Shown: in pieces, positions 5,145 through 7,618 of the stretch
How the letters are laid out: the number at the start of each line of letters is the position of its first letter
Numbering within the stretch: position 1 is the stretch's first letter
Origin: Actinomycetota bacterium
GTDB lineage: Bacteria > Actinomycetota > CADDZG01 > WHSQ01
Assembly (NCBI GenBank): GCA_019348445.1
Contig: JAHWJK010000081.1
Span: 1-7,618, forward strand
Reading direction: 5' to 3'
DNA length: 7,618 nt
Notes under the pieces: generated by a model
What the model was told of the DNA's origin: nothing
Database searches by the model: none
The model's input: only the letters and a program-made list of their open reading frames with translations
Position numbers and translations under genes: made by a program

Positions 5145-7157
5145 GCGGTGACCGACCCCGCACCCCAACCGGCCGGTAGAGCGTTCGACCGGTGGCTCGG
5201 CCATCCCGTTGCCTATCTGTTAACGGCGGCGATATTGCTGACGATCTTCGGCTGGACGTTCTTTGCGAACCCCGAGCGCCTCGCTCCAACGAAAGACCCT
5301 GCGTATTACACGTGGCGCACCGAAGCTCTATTGACCGAGACGCCCGAGACGCTCCTCGAGATAGAGGGCCCGCGTTACGAGGGCGGCGTTGGCATGTATT
5401 CGGGCGGTTACCGGATCGCCGCGTCCGTACTCGGCGGTGTCATGCGCCGCGTGGCTGCGATCGCTCCACTCTCGACGACGATTTTCCTCATGGTCGGTAT
5501 CCCCGTGCTGACCGCGCTACTCCTCGGCGCCTTCGCGTTCCAGTATCGGCGCGACCCGTTGATCTTCCATGGCGTCGCATTCGGCGCCGCGAGTCTCTAT
5601 CTGACTCCACCTTTCGTGGGCTATATCGACAACGTGCTCGCGTTGTTCTTCCTCGCCGGCGCACTCCTTTTCCTGCGCGACGCGCCGCGTTCGTGGCCGG
5701 CGCGGATCGGATTCGGGTTCTTCCTGGTGATGGTCGGTTTTACTCACCCAACGACACTCGTCATCTTCTTCATGACCCTCGGCGCGATGGCGCTGGTGCG
5801 ACTGGTTTTCCGGCGCTTCGACCTGAGATCTGTGATCCGAGACGACGCCGCCCTCCTGATCACAGCGCTGGCATCGATAGTCGTGACCTACGCGATCTGG
5901 AAGGTCGGGATCTGGGGCCCGCCCGCATCTCTCGGTGACGCGGCCCTGTTGCCCCCCTACGACGTGAGTTTCTTCGTCGACCGATTGGTTCTCTGGGTCA
6001 CCGCGATGCGACCCGCGCTCAACGGACCGCTCTTCTTGCTCGGCGCCGCGTCGTTACTCGTCGCCGGGCGGCGGGCGGTAGAAGACGAGCTCACGAGGGT
6101 CTCGATCGTGTGGCTGGCGCCGCTGATCGGGGTCTTCGGCTTTCTCGCCGGTGCGTCCTATCCGTACTACCGGTTCTTCAATACGACGCTCGCGTGGGTT
6201 TTGCTCGTCGGCATCGGGATCTGGGTCGCGGCTCGGTTCTTCATCGGGCTCGCTCACCGCGGCGGCGTCTACCGGCTGGCGTGGGTCGGGATCCTCGCTC
6301 TCCTTGTGGTGATCGGCACGAACTTCTCCGAAGGCTTGAGCACATCCGGATGGTCGAAGTCGGAAGGTGGGTGGTTGTCGGGCGACCAACGTGTGGAGCT
6401 CGACGCGTTGCGTGCATACCTCGAGGGAGTCCCGGAGCAGCGACCGGTTGTGTTCGTCGTTGATTCGACCGATACGTCACCGCGCATCTATGGGTACACG
6501 AAGCTGACCGGAAATACATCTCGCTATGGGCTGCCTGCGGGTTGGATCGACCAGGCGCACCTCTACCTCGGTTCCCTGGATAACTTCCTCGAAGGCCGAC
6601 CGACTCGCATAGGCAAGACGACCTACGACGCGATGTCCGAAGCGACGTTTACCGAAGCGTCCGAGGCGATAGAGGACGCCGACCCGATCGTCGTATTGGT
6701 GCGGGGTTTCAACAGAACGGGGAGCAACGCCCGTTTGGTGCGCGGTGGGGCGACTCCGAGCACTCCCGACCGCACGGTCTTGGTGATCGACGGGGGCTCT
6801 GTCCGAACGGAGCCCGGTGAACCCGCAGCTCGCCCGGTTGCGAGTGACGACGTGATCAATGAAGAGCCGGCGGCCGCGCATGCTTTCCGGGTTCTGTTCG
6901 GCCTTCTCCTGCTCTTGTTGCCGGGTTCTCTCGCGGCGCGGTGGCTGTTGCGGGATGCATCGTTTCCGGAATGGCTGGCGGCCGCGCCCGCACTGGGGAT
7001 CTCTATCGTCACGCTCGTGACGATCGCGGTCTTGTCGGTGTCGCGAAGCCCGCTGGGTCGCGGTGAGGCATGGGTGGCGCTGGCGCTGTCGATAGCGGTA
7101 ACCGGTGTCCTCGCATGGCGCTCGTCTCCTCCCGCGCCCGATCCCGTGCCTCGGTAG
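5133..7157 (+). CDS. Polytopic membrane protein, GT-C glycosyltransferase-like (function unknown)
   Basis: A 674-residue protein I cannot assign to a named family. A cytoplasmic N-terminus (1-24) leads to helix 1 (25-44), then an outward loop with the acidic/aromatic motif KDPAYYTWRTEAL (54-66) and EIEGP (76-80). Hydrophobic segments follow near 94-137, 145-182, 190-224, 238-258, 285-311, 323-340, 350-371 and 382-397. A soluble stretch of about 190 residues (398-584) is probably extracytoplasmic, and three helices end the protein (585-605, 613-636, 646-662). A long first outward loop with conserved Asp/Glu, then many helices, is the GT-C plan used by polyprenyl-phosphate-sugar-dependent mannosyl- and arabinosyltransferases, so a role in envelope glycan or lipid glycosylation is plausible. 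Asp55 would be the candidate catalytic residue. Alternatives are a flippase or polymerase. ATG 5133 is supported by the conserved MATE start in the downstream paralogue. No Shine-Dalgarno is present. Confidence 0.85.
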   Translation: MATEAVTDPAPQPAGRAFDRWLGHPVAYLLTAAILLTIFGWTFFANPERLAPTKDPAYYTWRTEALLTETPETLLEIEGPRYEGGVGMYSGGYRIAASVLGGVMRRVAAIAPLSTTIFLMVGIPVLTALLLGAFAFQYRRDPLIFHGVAFGAASLYLTPPFVGYIDNVLALFFLAGALLFLRDAPRSWPARIGFGFFLVMVGFTHPTTLVIFFMTLGAMALVRLVFRRFDLRSVIRDDAALLITALASIVVTYAIWKVGIWGPPASLGDAALLPPYDVSFFVDRLVLWVTAMRPALNGPLFLLGAASLLVAGRRAVEDELTRVSIVWLAPLIGVFGFLAGASYPYYRFFNTTLAWVLLVGIGIWVAARFFIGLAHRGGVYRLAWVGILALLVVIGTNFSEGLSTSGWSKSEGGWLSGDQRVELDALRAYLEGVPEQRPVVFVVDSTDTSPRIYGYTKLTGNTSRYGLPAGWIDQAHLYLGSLDNFLEGRPTRIGKTTYDAMSEATFTEASEAIEDADPIVVLVRGFNRTGSNARLVRGGATPSTPDRTVLVIDGGSVRTEPGEPAARPVASDDVINEEPAAAHAFRVLFGLLLLLLPGSLAARWLLRDASFPEWLAAAPALGISIVTLVTIAVLSVSRSPLGRGEAWVALALSIAVTGVLAWRSSPPAPDPVPR

Positions 7158-7171
7158 CACCAGCCGCGCAA

Positions 7172-7203
7172 CAGTTAGCATGCCGCCACCGATGGCGACC
7201 GAG
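7172..7203 (+). repeat. Leader repeat, copy B
   Basis: This is the second copy of the leader at 5114-5144, with one extra C that makes the distance from TAGCAT to the start codon ten bases rather than nine. The gap from the preceding TAG stop to the ATG is 34 bases here and 29 at copy A. Confidence 0.85.
7176..7181 (+). promoter_or_regulatory. Candidate leaderless promoter -10 box (TAGCAT)
   Basis: The same TAGCAT box as before gene 5133, here ten bases before ATG 7192. No Shine-Dalgarno or -35 is visible. Its conservation in both gaps is the main argument that it is functional. Confidence 0.45.
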
Positions 7204-7618
7204 ACGCTGAGCGAGCGCGCCCCGGAGCCCACGCCGCGCGCGCTGGACCGGTGGGTCGGACATCCGATCGCATATCTGATGACGGCCGCGGTCTTGCTGA
7301 CCATCTTCGGGTGGACGTTCTTGGTGAATCCCCACCGTCTGGTTCCATCCAACGATCCCGCCTACTACACGTGGCGGACCGAAGCCCTCCTCACAGAAAC
7401 GCCGGAAACGCTCGTAGAGATAGAAGGTCCGCGTTTCGGAGGCGGGGCCGGGATCTACTCGGGTGGCTACCGCCTGACCGCGTCTGTTTTCGGCGGAATG
7501 ATGCGCCGCGTCGCGTCGGTCGCGTCTCTGTCGGCGACTGCGTTATTGATGGCCGGGACCCCGGTGCTGACGGTGCTGGCGTTGGGCGCCTTTGCGTTCC
7601 AGTACCGGCGCGACCCGC
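7192..7618 (+). CDS. GT-C-like polytopic membrane protein, tandem paralogue (cut by window end)
   Basis: An open frame of 142 codons runs off the window end. By hand alignment it matches residues 1-142 of the preceding membrane protein without gaps, with 104 of 142 identical (73%). Residues 55-80, the outward loop after helix 1, differ at only one of 26 positions (Leu75 to Val), while the rest is 68% identical; this points to a functional site in that loop. Helix 1 (about 25-44) and two later hydrophobic segments (94-112 and 116-137) are kept. An in-frame ATG at 7180 would add MPPP, but the paralogue cannot use that position because of a one-base difference, so ATG 7192 is preferred. Role as for its paralogue: a possible envelope glycosyltransferase, with no known substrate. 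The C-terminal part is not visible. Confidence 0.85.
   Translation, partial: MATETLSERAPEPTPRALDRWVGHPIAYLMTAAVLLTIFGWTFLVNPHRLVPSNDPAYYTWRTEALLTETPETLVEIEGPRFGGGAGIYSGGYRLTASVFGGMMRRVASVASLSATALLMAGTPVLTVLALGAFAFQYRRDP

Noticed and set aside
1..7618. tRNA, rRNA, CRISPR array, insertion sequence or attachment site
   Set aside because: No cloverleaf, rRNA-like segment, spaced repeat array, transposase or terminal inverted repeat was seen. The window is almost fully occupied by protein genes.

Overview
This is a GC-rich, gene-dense stretch with every supported gene on the + strand. Codon use is strongly GC-biased, GTG and TTG starts occur, there is a GTGA stop/start overlap, and two genes have no Shine-Dalgarno sequence but a TANNNT box just upstream. 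Together these suggest an actinobacterium (Actinomycetota), possibly an uncultured lineage. There is no rRNA or other marker, so I cannot place it further.

Layout: (1) the 3' end of a cation-diffusion-facilitator-like metal transporter (1-318); (2) a 91-base gap with a possible promoter; (3) a compact block of three genes: a membrane-anchored alkaline-phosphatase-superfamily enzyme (410-2164), a DHA3/MFS_3-type major facilitator transporter (2177-3457), and a second paralogous phosphatase (3454-5103) whose GTG start overlaps the transporter stop; (4) a polytopic membrane protein resembling GT-C glycosyltransferases (5133-7157); (5) a tandem paralogue of it (7192 to the window end, cut off). 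The two membrane-protein genes are preceded by nearly identical 31/32-base leaders that look like leaderless promoters.

The main discovery is in the two phosphatases. All metal ligands and the Thr nucleophile of the alkaline phosphatase superfamily can be recognised, but in circularly permuted order. The segment that normally ends the fold (the third-His strand/loop, then the VPIxxYG and D(I/V)APT elements) sits at the N-terminus, directly after the membrane anchor and before the first metal Asp. The C-terminus stops where the canonical chain would continue into that segment. The second enzyme has exactly two cysteines, C46 and C544, one beside each new terminus, where they could form a disulfide closing the permuted ring.

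How the genes work together is inference. Two membrane-anchored, outward-facing phosphoesterases flank one exporter-type permease and are followed by two GT-C-like membrane proteins. This fits assembly, trimming or recycling of a phosphorylated envelope lipid or glycan. No substrate can be read from the sequence.
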